From Symbiodinium natans (taxonomy: Eukaryota > Sar > Dinophyceae > Suessiales > Symbiodiniaceae), in the NCBI GenBank assembly GCA_905221605.1, contig CAJNDS010002184.1, forward strand, positions 272,501 to 336,500: a DNA stretch of 64,000 bases, given 5' to 3'. Positions 9,781 through 18,659 of this stretch are shown here, in pieces; position 1 is the stretch's first letter, and every line of letters starts with the position of its first letter. A program made the translations under genes and the position numbers. The notes under the pieces are model-generated. The model saw nothing but the letters and a program-made list of their open reading frames with translations. It was not told the origin of the DNA and did not search any database.

Positions 9781-10234
9781 GCGGGCCCCACCCCAACCGC
9801 ACAAAACCAAAAAACACGCGTGACCCCAAAAAATGCGCGGGGCGCAACGGCTGTGTTTCCCGGGCGCCTCTGTTGAAAGGCACCAGCAGCTAGAAGTAGT
9901 CATGGCATTTTCCACTCTGCCAGGCTTTGGCGACGGTCTGGTGTTCTGGCAAGAATGAGGACGACGCGGCTGGTCTTCCTCGGCCTTTGGCTTTCAGGTG
10001 AATTGCTACCCTAGACAGGTCCTTGGGTTACTCCTGGGCGAGCAGAGAGTTGTACTCGTCACGGAGGTTTTGGAAGCAGTTGACCTAGGCTTATAGGGTT
10101 CATATAGGGTTTATAGGGTTCTTTCAGGGTTTATATAGGGTTCATAAGGTTTAGGGTTTAGGGAGCCTGTCACCCTTTTCGCAGATGCTCCGATGAAACC
10201 TCTAGCGTAAGGCCAACAAAGTATTCTAGATTCA

Positions 10235-10560
10235 GCTGTGGACCTTTGCATTGAGGGCTTGCTCAAAGGCAGCCATTGTTGACTGCCAGGTGTTCGGTAT
10301 AACAAGGTGTTGTCCACGCCGAAGGTACCAGTAAACAGAAGCGACAGACGCATCTTCCCAACAATCCCCGAGATGCATGGAAGCGAAGATTTCTTGATCT
10401 GTGTTTGTGAGGAGGCCAGGGACTGTATTCTTGTTCCGCAAAGAGGCGATCGCTTGCTCCTTGCCGACAAAGACATTGTAGATTTGCTTGACAAATTCCA
10501 TGGGTATACCCTGGACAGCAGGAAATGGCTGTTCAGGCGGCGACACCTTCGGGGATTTGA
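10235..10560 (-). CDS. Large minus-strand gene, exon (YLRRGQHLVIPNTW block)
   Basis: Minus frame PPEQPFPAVQGIPMEFVKQI, then DQEIFASMHLGDCWEDASVA and VYWYLRRGQHLVIPNTWQST. The W-x-x-A-x-x-x-x-VY-x-YLR-x-x-x-x-L-x-IP-x-x-W pattern follows the methyltransferase-like module in family members I remember, and here it lies just downstream of that module. The region 10090-10170, after its 3' end, is degenerate TTTAGGG/GGGTTTATA. Confidence 0.55.
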
Positions 10561-10749
10561 AGTAAGGGGTTGGACTCTATAGAATTAGGCCAAGAAACCC
10601 AGCCGTCTTTAGCTCGCTGGTGCCCACATAGCATCGTTTGCCTGTTGTCTTCTGGACATACCTTCCTCGTTCGGGGCAAGCGCAAACCTCTCTGCCGTAT
10701 TTTGGGTACGATCACTGGAGTCACGCAAAGACTCTTTTTAAGTTGCAGC

Positions 10750-10908
10750 CTGGCATCTAGAAGTCTTAACGATGGGTTTGGACTTGCGGTGTTTCCTTGA
10801 CAAAATTCCGCGGTCGAGCTCCTTTACTGAAGCCGAGTTTGAAAACATTGTTGTTCTCTTTGGCGAGCCACCTCCCCAATGCATGAGCCAAAAGCTCTGG
10901 CGATAAAC
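10750..10908 (-). CDS. Methyltransferase-like module, exon 5 (VYRQSFWLMHWGGGSPKRT)
   Basis: Phase-0 exon of 53 codons: acceptor CCTAAG|GTT, GC donor CAG|GCTGCA. VYRQSFWLMHWGGGSPKRTT and then a Lys-rich tail. It joins in frame to 11000-11128 (AACAGT|GTGCTT). The W-M-x-x-x-G-x-x-x-PK-x-T pattern is a family hallmark. Confidence 0.7.
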
Positions 10909-10999
10909 CTTAGGGGCATGTAGTGGCTGTGCCTCGAATAATGCGATTTTCCTATCCTGGCTACTGAGCTACTCAAAGCTTTCAAGCAGCGTAAAGCAC

Positions 11000-11128
11000 A
11001 CTGTTGCACAGCCACTCGAAACGATCATGGCGAACGATAAGGCTTGTTGCAGGGTGCTCGAGCAGCCAGACTGCGTGGGCTGCAGTCATTACCAAAATCG
11101 CCAGCACCACCCTGGGTGTATTGGGGTT
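11000..11128 (-). CDS. Methyltransferase-like module, exon 4 (WLLEHPATS)
   Basis: After acceptor CTAAAG the minus strand reads NPNTPRVVLAILVMTAAHAV, WLLEHPATSLIVRHDRF and EWLCNS. A hydrophobic strand followed by L-E-x-P sits where DNA cytosine methyltransferases have motif VI (ENV); here Asn-Val is replaced by His-Pro. Joins in frame to the next exon. Confidence 0.7.
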
Positions 11129-11182
11129 CTTTAGGAGGAAAGGCTTTGAGTGTCAGCCAAACAAACAAGGAACAGCCATTGT

Positions 11183-11358
11183 CATCCCAGGCACCTGCTG
11201 ATCAACTTATTTGCGTCGGCAACATAAGCATGCTGCTCCATGCCCCTGAAGTTAATGTAGTTTCGCATCGATGTTCCACGGTTCGGGAGCCCCCAGGATG
11301 AGCACTGTGGACCCATAAGGTTGATCGCCATAGGTTTCTCGTTCATAATGATCCACAA
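11183..11358 (-). CDS. Methyltransferase-like module, exon 3 (GPQCSSW)
   Basis: Minus frame LWIIMNEKPMAINLMGPQCS, then SWGLPNRGTSMRNYINFRG and MEQHAYVADANKLISR. GPxCSSW resembles the catalytic PC motif (motif IV) of C5-methyltransferases, but with Gln between Pro and Cys. The N-L/R-GTS-M-R sequence after it is typical of this dinoflagellate family. It can be joined to exon 2 by a GC-AG intron (GCGCT|GCTTGG), giving GFAL-LVLWII. Confidence 0.7.
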
Positions 11359-11435
11359 AACCAACCTCAGTTAGGTCTTTACCTTGCCGACGCAACCCTT
11401 TGTCTAACAGAACACACCCTTACTTCGGCAGAGGT

Positions 11436-11528
11436 GGGCCAAGCAGCGCAAATCCGGCATTGCTGTTGAAGTCCATGCAGGCGCCTCGTTCGATGTCGAT
11501 GGTGCCCACCGTGTGACCCATGGACTTC
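11436..11528 (-). CDS. Methyltransferase-like module, exon 2 (GHTVGTIDIERG)
   Basis: Acceptor CTTGAAG|GAAG; reads KSMGHTVGTIDIERGACMDF then NSNAGFAL. The beta-strand ending in D-I-E-R is where the second Rossmann strand acidic residue contacts S-adenosylmethionine in related enzymes (inference). The 85-bp intron upstream (11529-11613) is removed in frame, restoring AHW-KSMGHTV. Confidence 0.7.
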
Positions 11529-11613
11529 CTTCAAGAGATCTTCATAAAGAGGGCGGGGGTGGAACTCTGTATTGTTCTTCATGAGAGAAAGCAGACTGAT
11601 CAAAGCGAGACAC

Positions 11614-11735
11614 CAGTGCGCAGATGCATTCCCTTGCCCTGAGAACAAGTCCAGAAGATCAAACCGCTTGTGCTTCGGAAGCTGTGTGCTCCACGTCAAC
11701 AAGAGCATTATTGCCACCAAGACCTCAATGACCAA
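11614..11735 (-). CDS. Methyltransferase-like module, exon 1 (DLLDLFSGQGNASAHW)
   Basis: Minus frame LPKHKRFDLLDLFSGQGNAS with donor CACTG|GTGTCT. DLFSGxG is the S-adenosylmethionine-binding motif I of C5-cytosine methyltransferase-like folds. With exons 2-5 it forms a compact Rossmann-like module inside the large gene. The 5' limit is uncertain: an in-frame TAG lies just upstream of 11735 and may be the acceptor (CATATAG). Confidence 0.7.
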
Positions 11736-11917
11736 GCAAACCTATATGACTGCTAGGGCTAGGTGTCAGAGCCGTCATCGCTCATAAGCCTTGCAAGTAA
11801 GAAGCTTTCGGGGCTCCAACATGAACTAGGCGCACAAGCCAGGAGGAGTCCGGCAGCGTCGGCATGGCATCAACGAAGGAACTGTGTTCTTCTTATCGAA
11901 GAGTGCAACCCACACCA

Positions 11918-12010
11918 GGACGCGACAACCGAAACTACACTATACCAAAAAAAACGTCAACAGCATACTTTCTATTGACATATTGTTTTCTAGGTTCGGT
12001 TGACCCGTCC
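11918..12010. mobile_element. Introner-like inverted-repeat element (copy 2)
   Basis: The plus strand begins GGACGCGACAACCGAAACTA and ends GGTTCGGTTGACCCGTCC, arms matching those of the element at 5151-5229. The interior shares GTCAACAG...ATTGACATATT. It lies between coding-like segments of the same large gene; whether it is an intron here is not resolved, because I see no GT at the expected place. Confidence 0.6.
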
Positions 12011-12532
12011 TGGCATAGCCCTGAATCAAATTTCGACATATAACTAATGTACATATTCGAAGCGCCCATCGCCTGTGATACATGTCTACCACAACAATTG
12101 TGAATAGGTCCGAGCTCCAAATCCCAGCACATCCATCACAGGTACTATGTCAACGCAGATCGGAAGGAGCCCTCAAGCAAAGCTGGGGGGGGGGGGGGGC
12201 GGGGGCAGGGCTGGCGAACCTTGTGCAGCAGCACGGCGTTCCCACGCCATTCGAGCGAAACCTGTTGCCGCGGCAGAACGTTAGTGGCATTCTATATAGC
12301 AGGGACTGTTCAAGAACATTGGCGTCGTTGCGAAATCAACCCATCTTGTTTATCCGAACTGCAGAGAACCAACAAGAACAAATCTCTCTCCAGGAAGAGT
12401 AGATGCTGGCATCACGCAAGCTCCCTTGCACACCCTGCGAGTCGAGCCTGGAGGTCTTCTTCTCGCAAGAGCTCTTTGCCGACCAGCACCTGCCATTCAT
12501 GAGCGAGGCAGAAGGGAAGAGATAGTACCCTA

Positions 12533-12700
12533 AACCCCAAACCCTGTAAACCCTAAACCTTATAACCCTGTTAGAACCCTATAAACCCTAAACTCTGTAA
12601 TAAACCCTAAACCCTATCCCTAAACCCATAAACCCTAAACCCTCAACTCCCCTAACCCCTCTAGGTAGTTCAGGGTTTACATACACACACATATATACAA
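12533..12700. repeat. Degenerate CCCTAAA block
   Basis: CCCTAAA, CCCTGTAAA, CCCTATAAA variants on plus. The adjoining 12020-12530 (minus and plus) contains no gene I can support. Confidence 0.85.
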
Positions 12701-12745
12701 ATATATTCATATTCGAAAGGGTCTATATAATATTCGGGTTTAAGG

Positions 12746-12930
12746 TTGATTAGGGTTTAGGGTATTGTTGGACGGTTCCCCTAGCTGGTACCCACCACAC
12801 TAGCAGCGGGTTGATTAGGGTTTGGGGGTATTGTTGAACGGTTCCCCAGCTGGTAGAGTACTAGCAGCGGGTTGATTAGGGTTTAGGGGTATTGTTGAAT
12901 GGTTCCCCTAGCTGGTACCAGTTCTAGCAG
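12746..12930 (+). repeat. Tandem repeat of ~62-66 bp, about three copies, each with one telomeric unit
   Basis: Unit: TTGATTAGGGTTTAGGG, then TATTGTTGAACGGTTCCCC, then AGCTGGTA...CTAGCAGCGGG. Copies start near 12746, 12812 and 12873. The third copy ends at the start of an open minus-strand segment. Confidence 0.85.
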
Positions 12931-12931
12931 G

Positions 12932-13200
12932 GAGGGAATGAGATAGCATCGGTGTGGCCTCAGGATCTCCGCAGTAGGAATCGATGTGCATGAAGACCTG
13001 GCCCACGCAGCTATGCGTAGATTGATTCGCTGGGCAAGGCCATAGTCATCAGGAAGTTGGCACAGCACACGGATGACAAGGTTTTGCGCTGCAATCTCGC
13101 ATGATTTCGAACACTGTAAACAAGGCTTCGACTCAGGCTGGCCCACAATACCCCTGCTAAGTAAGCCCTCCCGAGACAGCCGCGTGAAAATGAGCTGACA
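12932..13200 (-). CDS. Possible exon, function unknown
   Basis: Minus frame open for about 90 codons: LSREGLLSRGIVGQPESKPC, LQCSKSCEIAAQNLVIRVLC, LPDDYGLAQRINLRIAAW. It contains a C-x-x-C. Lies between the methyltransferase-like module and the AT-hook exon and so may belong to the large gene; splice sites not resolved. Confidence 0.35.
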
Positions 13201-13389
13201 GCATGTGTGTCGCTCAGCTACCCACATCCCCTTCAGAAGCCATCAGCTTCATATTGTGTTGTCGGCCACATCACTCTTCATCAGCGTACGCCTAAGGAGG
13301 ATGCTTTGGGGGGTTTTCGCATCAAGGTATGAACACATGTGTATGTATGACGCACACACAAGTGTACAGTGTACACCACATCCACAGTG

Positions 13390-14547
13390 CTAGCTAGAAG
13401 CCTGGCGGGCTGCCAAAATCGCCTCCTCCTCACTGAAACCCAGAGCCAACTTTTCAGCCTTGGCCCTCTTGTACGCGCAACTCTTCCGAGATTTACGGGC
13501 CTTCTTTTCAGCCTCTACGGGATCCGTCGCTGGCTCTCTCTTCTTCTTCTCTTGCTTTGCTTTCTTCTTGGGACTGGGCTTCGGTGCTTTCGCGCGGGAT
13601 TTGGCCTTGGGCTTTACCTCTTCACGTGCATAGAACTGGGTGTCCTGGCTGGAGCTGGGCCCATCCGGGGCTTCCTTGTCACCAGGCTCGCCCTTTCCTT
13701 TCAGCTTGGGCACAGCCTTGGGCTTGGGGGTGTTGACCTTTGGGGCTGCTTTCTTTCCCGGCTGGGCCTTGGCTTTGGAACCTGCTGGGCGTCCTGGCTT
13801 GCGCTTCCTCGGGGCTTCTTCAGCATCATAAGCATCACCAGTGTCCTTGCTACCTGCTTTTTTCCTTGCGGAAGCTGCTTTGGCGTGGGCTAGCTTCTTC
13901 TGTTCTGACGGTGACAGCACAGGCGCTGCCTCCAAGAGGGCTGGTCTTTTTGCAATCGGCTGCTGTGGCGTGTCGGTTGAGGTCTGGGCAACCTTGCTTG
14001 GCTTTGGCATGGTTTGACTGGTCAGGGTAGGCGCAGACTCAGGGTGCACGTGTGGCTTGGTGACGTTGGGCCCCAAGCATTCCTGCTCCGGCTGCATGGG
14101 CTCATCTGCTGGCTCATTTTTGATGGGCATATCTTCTGCCTCCCTCTTGATGGGCTTATCTTCTGGCTCTTTCTTGATGGGCTTGAGTTCTGGCTCTTTC
14201 TTGACGGGCGTTTCTTCTGGCTCTTGCTTGATTAACACAGCTGGACTCCTAGGCTCAGCTGGCTCTCTCTTGACAGCACACGGCTGCTCGTGAGAAGGGC
14301 TTGCGCGAGCAGCTGGCTCACGCACGGCCTCCACTTGACCAGGCCTCGATTTGGGTCCTGCTTCGCAAGAACCATCACCCGTCTCGAGCTCTCCGCCCTC
14401 TGTGCTGGACGAATCACGCCCACCACTTGCGGCTTCCTTTAACTGAGCCGCTTCCATTCTTGCCACTTGCACTCTAGCTTCTTCCAGCACTGCTGCAGCG
14501 GCCACAGGGTCCATGGGCTGTGTCTCTTCAGTGTCTTGATGGACCAC
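13390..14547 (-). CDS. Large minus-strand gene, basic AT-hook-like exon with SUMO-consensus array
   Basis: Open for 385 codons. N-terminal acidic/Ala-rich helix (DPVAAAAVLEEARVQVARME). Then, between 14100 and 14270, six psi-K-x-E motifs (VKRE, IKQE, VKKE, IKKE, IKRE, IKNE) in a short KEPE-rich repeat. Then Lys/Pro/Ala-rich sequence with KRKPGRPAGSK (AT-hook core GRP), and a C-terminal helical KRAKAEKLALGFSEEEAILA block that resembles a segment near the N-terminus of the recognised family. A nuclear, DNA-associated role is inferred. The first codon of the frame is GTG and may follow an acceptor; the apparent stop near 13390 may be a GC donor (CGCCAG|GCTTCT). Confidence 0.65.
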   Translation of the reverse strand: MVHQDTEETQPMDPVAAAAVLEEARVQVARMEAAQLKEAASGGRDSSSTEGGELETGDGSCEAGPKSRPGQVEAVREPAARASPSHEQPCAVKREPAEPRSPAVLIKQEPEETPVKKEPELKPIKKEPEDKPIKREAEDMPIKNEPADEPMQPEQECLGPNVTKPHVHPESAPTLTSQTMPKPSKVAQTSTDTPQQPIAKRPALLEAAPVLSPSEQKKLAHAKAASARKKAGSKDTGDAYDAEEAPRKRKPGRPAGSKAKAQPGKKAAPKVNTPKPKAVPKLKGKGEPGDKEAPDGPSSSQDTQFYAREEVKPKAKSRAKAPKPSPKKKAKQEKKKREPATDPVEAEKKARKSRKSCAYKRAKAEKLALGFSEEEAILAARQASS

Positions 14548-14631
14548 CCTACCTCACACACCCACAGTGTGAACCATGGTAATTACAAGGAGCACAACCC
14601 CCTTGCATGTGCGTTATGCTAGCAGGAAATC

Positions 14632-14880
14632 AAAAAGTCAAGGCATGCAAGGTGCGATCGATCTTCTCGGGCTTCTTCTCGCTGGTTCGCTGCTTCTTCG
14701 CTGTCAACAGTGCTTCTAGGTTCACACGGCACTGCTCTAGCTCTTCCAGGATCGCCCTTTTTTTGTTCGGGTGGGTCTCCTTTGCACCAGTAACAGGGGA
14801 CACACTCTGTGGCGCACGAGGGCTCGGCGTCTCCCAAGACTTGGGCGGAGACTTGCTGCCTAGGCGGAGGCAAAGTAAGA
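14632..14880 (-). CDS. Large minus-strand gene, exon with charged helix
   Basis: Minus frame LGSKSPPKSWETPSPRAPQS then PNKKRAILEELEQCRVNLEA and KKQRTSEKKPEKIDR. Pro-rich then Lys/Glu helical. Separated from 14960-15149 by a short probable intron, since the coding frame changes. Confidence 0.45.
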
Positions 14881-14959
14881 AGGATTGAATACATAGCCAC
14901 TGGGACGACTGATGCAAGGGTGCTTTCACACGAGTGCAAGTCACAGATTTTGTACCGTC

Positions 14960-15149
14960 GCTGCTCGGAAGATACTGCAGCAGGAGCTTCTGGGCACGGG
15001 TGGGGCTTCGTGGGCTCAATACCCTCATCAAGCTCATCATCTGTAAGCGTCTCTTCCTCTGCACCTTCATCTGCCTGGGCAATTGCACTTTCAATTGGGC
15101 TGCCCAGAAAAGCAACCGGAACAACTTCAACTAGACCCTCTAGCCCCAT
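14960..15149 (-). CDS. Large minus-strand gene, acidic exon
   Basis: Minus frame VEVVPVAFLGSPIESAIAQA then DEGAEEETLTDDELDEGIEP. A second open segment at 15162-15240 (NQGRSSSSLSVNDAGEEHAG) may be the exon before it. Acidic and disordered; no domain. Confidence 0.4.
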
Positions 15150-15263
15150 GTGTCCTGCGCATGTTCACCAGCATGTTCTTCACCAGCATCATTGACCGAC
15201 AGCGACGACGATGACCGTCCTTGATTGTGGACAGAAAGTTGGCACGACCTAATTCGTGATTGT

Positions 15264-15485
15264 CTATTGGGTGACACTGGGTGGTACATCTGCAGGTTGC
15301 AGAAACAATTCAAGCAAGATGCCTGCAGGAATCGGAATGCCAAGAATTTCATACATCTTGCGTATGTTTTCTTCTGTTGGGCGGTGTGGTAGTTTCGCGA
15401 GTCTCGCAAAGATCGTGATCAGGTTCCTGATTCTCCATGCTTGTGTTCGGCAGAACTTGCCTTGCAAGTGTGCAATCGTGGGCAT
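15264..15485 (-). CDS. Large minus-strand gene, N-terminal exon (helical)
   Basis: Minus frame AHLQGKFCRTQAWRIRNLIT, IFARLAKLPHRPTEENIRKM, YEILGIPIPAGILLELF. The L-x-KLPHRPTEENIRKMYEILGI pattern resembles the N-terminal part of the same family. It continues from 15521-15880 across a short gap. Confidence 0.5.
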   Translation of the reverse strand: MPTIAHLQGKFCRTQAWRIRNLITIFARLAKLPHRPTEENIRKMYEILGIPIPAGILLELFLQPADVPPSVTQ

Positions 15486-15520
15486 TCATGTTGCCTAAGG
15501 CCTATAAGGATGAGGCTCAA

Positions 15521-15880
15521 TCAGCACGCAGCACGATTATGCAACGCGACTTTGGACAGGGCACTTGCAACCTTCGGCTTTCCCTTTGGCCGAGATAGCA
15601 CAAAGAACTGCGCCACATGCTCTTCCAGGGCATCCACAGAAGGTCTGACCCCCAGTACCTTTATTGCGTAAGCAATGATATCCCAGTTGAAGTCCACGTC
15701 TGCCCTCGTCAATGCATTTCCTGCTACGATAATCCTTCCACCCGCGCCCCGTGTTGCCATTTCCGGAAGATCAAACCATATCTGGCCCAAGTTGACATTG
15801 TCATCTTGAGGCACCACCTCCTCTGCCACTGCTGCCATTGCTTCAAGCACACGGATGACCCTAGCCACAGCTTCACAGCT
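15521..15880 (-). CDS. Large minus-strand gene, most upstream exon seen
   Basis: Minus frame EAMAAVAEEVVPQDDNVNLG, QIWFDLPEMATRGAGGRIIV, DFNWDIIAYAIKVLGVRPSV, DALEEHVAQFFVLSRPKG. Well-balanced amino-acid use and no repeats. Start codon not identified; the upstream sequence to 16190 contains an AC microsatellite. Confidence 0.45.
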   Translation of the reverse strand, partial: SCEAVARVIRVLEAMAAVAEEVVPQDDNVNLGQIWFDLPEMATRGAGGRIIVAGNALTRADVDFNWDIIAYAIKVLGVRPSVDALEEHVAQFFVLSRPKGKPKVASALSKVALHNRAAC

Positions 15881-16037
15881 TAGCAGGACCGTTTCTACAG
15901 CAGCGTGACTGCAACTGTGTTTGGGCAAGGTGAGTGTCCCGATGATGCGCTCTGTGTGGCGCATGAACACACAGCAACTGATGAAGAGCATCTATAAGCC
16001 CAAACAATGCAGTTACCAAGCTGATGCTCATGGTGCT

Positions 16038-16095
16038 CACACACGCACACACGCACACACCCACCCACACATACACACACACACACACAGACACG
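16038..16095. repeat. AC microsatellite
   Basis: Interrupted (CACA)n. From 16200 to 17500 I see no telomeric blocks and no gene I can support; several short open frames only. Confidence 0.9.
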
Positions 16096-17511
16096 GGGAA
16101 GACACATAGTAGGCTGTCGTGGCCCAGTAAGCAAGCCAGGCACACCAGCCCCAGCCGCCAGCCCAAACCCGGGGATCCAAAAGTCACATGGCCCGACCTG
16201 TCAGGCGATCATCGGGGACTATGACTACCAGAGCCTCCCAAACCCCTCCCACATCCCCATATCATACTAAGGTTTTACAGAAGTCACGCCTAGAACGACA
16301 AGTCCGAAATCACAAGCTCCCGGGCGTTAGGGTGATAGCCTTATATATTGTTTTTTTCGGCTGCTTTGGTCCTTTTCCCACCCATGCCAAACCAGGCCTT
16401 CGCACCAAGGACCACAAAGCCGGGGAAGTGCTTGAACTTTCAAACAGGCAGCTCAAAAACATTAGGCACGGTTATTTGTGTACGGGACTAGCAAGAGGAT
16501 GGATTTACATATGTGCAGAACACGAAGTGTGCACGTTCTACGACAAACGGAAATAAACATACGATCGGGTGGTTCAGGTATGGTTTAGTCTTTGATGCTC
16601 CTTGGTTTGGTCTGCTTGGGGCTAAGGACAGGACGTCATGCGCAGCCCCACACAGGAAGGATCTCCGCCGATAGAGCTGCGATTTACTTAGGTAGGTTCG
16701 GGGGCCCTAATGATTGATGCGAGTATGGCTTATGCATAGAGTGCTTTGCGGCATTTAACATTTAATTAGCAACCGAAGAAGAACCGTATGACACAGAAAA
16801 TGCTACTGGGGGTGAGAAATACATCGTGATTGGCTACTTTAACCCCTGCCCGCCCCTAAATCTTCAGTAACTTGATCTTCTTATGTTCGCTTTGATTGTT
16901 TTCTTGTTTTGGTTTTTGAGCCAACGCGGTTCGGGCCAAATGCCTCAGGGTCTTAAGGTTCAATTCGGGGATACCCGAAAACCCTAAACATCAAAACTAA
17001 ACCTTAAAGGGTATCTGTGCAACGAACTCCCTCGAGTAAAAGTGCAGGAGGAGGTTCACCTGCCACGTGCTAAGTCGCATTCTCTATAGGTTGAGTAAGG
17101 TTCTGTAGAGGGACATGGTCACGCAGAAGCCTTTCCGCACCTCGGCGCAGAAATGTTAGGCGTATACTAAAAAGGAACATATATATGTATATATGCGTAC
17201 CAAGCACTCTTGCGCACACCTTTGGCGTGGCGTAGGCGTTGGTTCGCTTGAGATTCCTGAACACAATCATCCCAGGAGATGGCGCGCATTGGCCGCATTA
17301 AGCACAACGATTGCTTCCAAAAAGCAAAGCGCCAAACTCTTTTGAGGATGTGAAAAAGCAGTTCAAGCGCATTTTCTGCGGCTGAAGCTGCGGGGACTCC
17401 AAAAGCAGCTAAAATCTTGTTGCAGCACCTATGGAGGAGCAGCGCATGATTTCAGAGCTCTGTGTCGCTGCCACCGGATTGTAAGGACACTGCCTACGCC
17501 ATGACACATTG

Positions 17512-18498
17512 CTACTCTGTTGCTTGAGCTCCTGTGTTCCCGTGTCGTGACAGTCGACTGCCAAGGCATCCAAAGGTCTGTGCGAACAAACCTTCTTCGA
17601 GTTGGGCACCATCTTGCTTGACGGCATTGCCAATGAGCGTGCGCAACTCAGAGTCACCGTACGGGTACTTTTTCACAAAGATTGTGGTGAATGCGAGGCC
17701 CGCTAGGCCCATGAGTCCGCCCAAACTGCTCAGCAAACTGAACAACTGTGGCAGCATGCCAAGTTCCACTGACTTTGTTATCACACGGTCCTCCACAACA
17801 ATGACAAAAACAGTGCCGGCCATGGAAGCTGGAGCTGATTGCTTCCATTGGCAGACTGCGCTAATGTTGCCACCTCTCCCCCACCATCTAGTATTGTACT
17901 TAGATTGAGCAGAGAAGAACCGTTGTAGTTCCACGGTATAGCCCGAGTTGAACCCATGCACATACGAAGATAGCTTCATTACATGGTACTCGGCATGCGC
18001 AAACTGGTTAACAAACTGCCATCCTCCGTCTGATTTTACCAGCAGCCAGCCATACGGACCGATCCCAGAGCAAAGCGTGAAAGTTCCAGGTACGAGCATG
18101 CCTTGGATGCTTTCAGCATCCACGATGGCGCAGGTCAAATTGTTGCCGTACGTGCTGTCGAACAGCACAGTTTGATTGTAAACTGTTGAGAGAAGCTGCT
18201 TGCTGAAGGTCTCATCCATGCCGCTGAAGACTCCCAGGGTTTCTATAGCCGTGTATGAGCTCTGCACTCCCACCCCAATCTTAGAAACGTCTCCGTCTGG
18301 ATCACTTGGATGTGCGCACAATGCCCACTGTGAGAAATTTCGGAAGGGTTCCATCCGCACGTCAACGGGCGGACTGTCCGCCGACTCAGCGATCGATTTG
18401 AGCTGGTAAGCGAAATAAGCACAAGCGCAGCCAAGAATAAAGCATTGCAGTACAGCTGCGGGGATTCGGAACTCCTGCACGACGCGGCGATATTCCAT
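17512..18498 (-). CDS. Intact single-exon gene: two-TM membrane protein with large ectodomain
   Basis: 328 codons from ATG at 18498 to TAG. TM1 about residues 11-32 (PAAVLQCFILGCACAYFAYQ) and TM2 about 252-275 (LFSLLSSLGGLMGLAGLAFT) bracket a ~220-residue loop with four N-glycosylation sequons (N54, N108, N120, N211) and Cys at 61, 123, 143, 216, which could form disulfides. The short basic post-TM2 segment (VKKYP) suggests cytosolic ends. The two-TM/large-loop topology and the GG-x-MGL in TM2 recall DEG/ENaC-type trimeric channels, but length and motifs are too limited to assign this. No introns and no telomeric repeats nearby, unlike the rest of the window. Alternative: a dinoflagellate-specific surface protein. 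Confidence 0.75.
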   Translation of the reverse strand: MEYRRVVQEFRIPAAVLQCFILGCACAYFAYQLKSIAESADSPPVDVRMEPFRNFSQWALCAHPSDPDGDVSKIGVGVQSSYTAIETLGVFSGMDETFSKQLLSTVYNQTVLFDSTYGNNLTCAIVDAESIQGMLVPGTFTLCSGIGPYGWLLVKSDGGWQFVNQFAHAEYHVMKLSSYVHGFNSGYTVELQRFFSAQSKYNTRWWGRGGNISAVCQWKQSAPASMAGTVFVIVVEDRVITKSVELGMLPQLFSLLSSLGGLMGLAGLAFTTIFVKKYPYGDSELRTLIGNAVKQDGAQLEEGLFAQTFGCLGSRLSRHGNTGAQATE

Positions 18499-18659
18499 AC
18501 AGGTCAGAGGAGTCTCTGATCTTTAAATCCCTCTTGATCGACAGTGATAGGCTGCAAGCACAGACAAGAGGGAACGTAACGGTGCATCATTCTATCCCTG
18601 ATTGACGGTAGGACCGGCACCAAGGTGCCGTACTTACACATGTACTAGCTACTCTTGAC

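Noticed and set aside
9359-9915. Repeated RNTRAIS peptide ORFs
   Set aside because: Product of the 21-bp tandem repeat; both strands open; no other coding sign.
12883-13227. Treating the whole 114-codon ORF as exon
   Set aside because: Its 3' 16 codons are in the 65-bp satellite; only 12932-13200 was retained, at low confidence.
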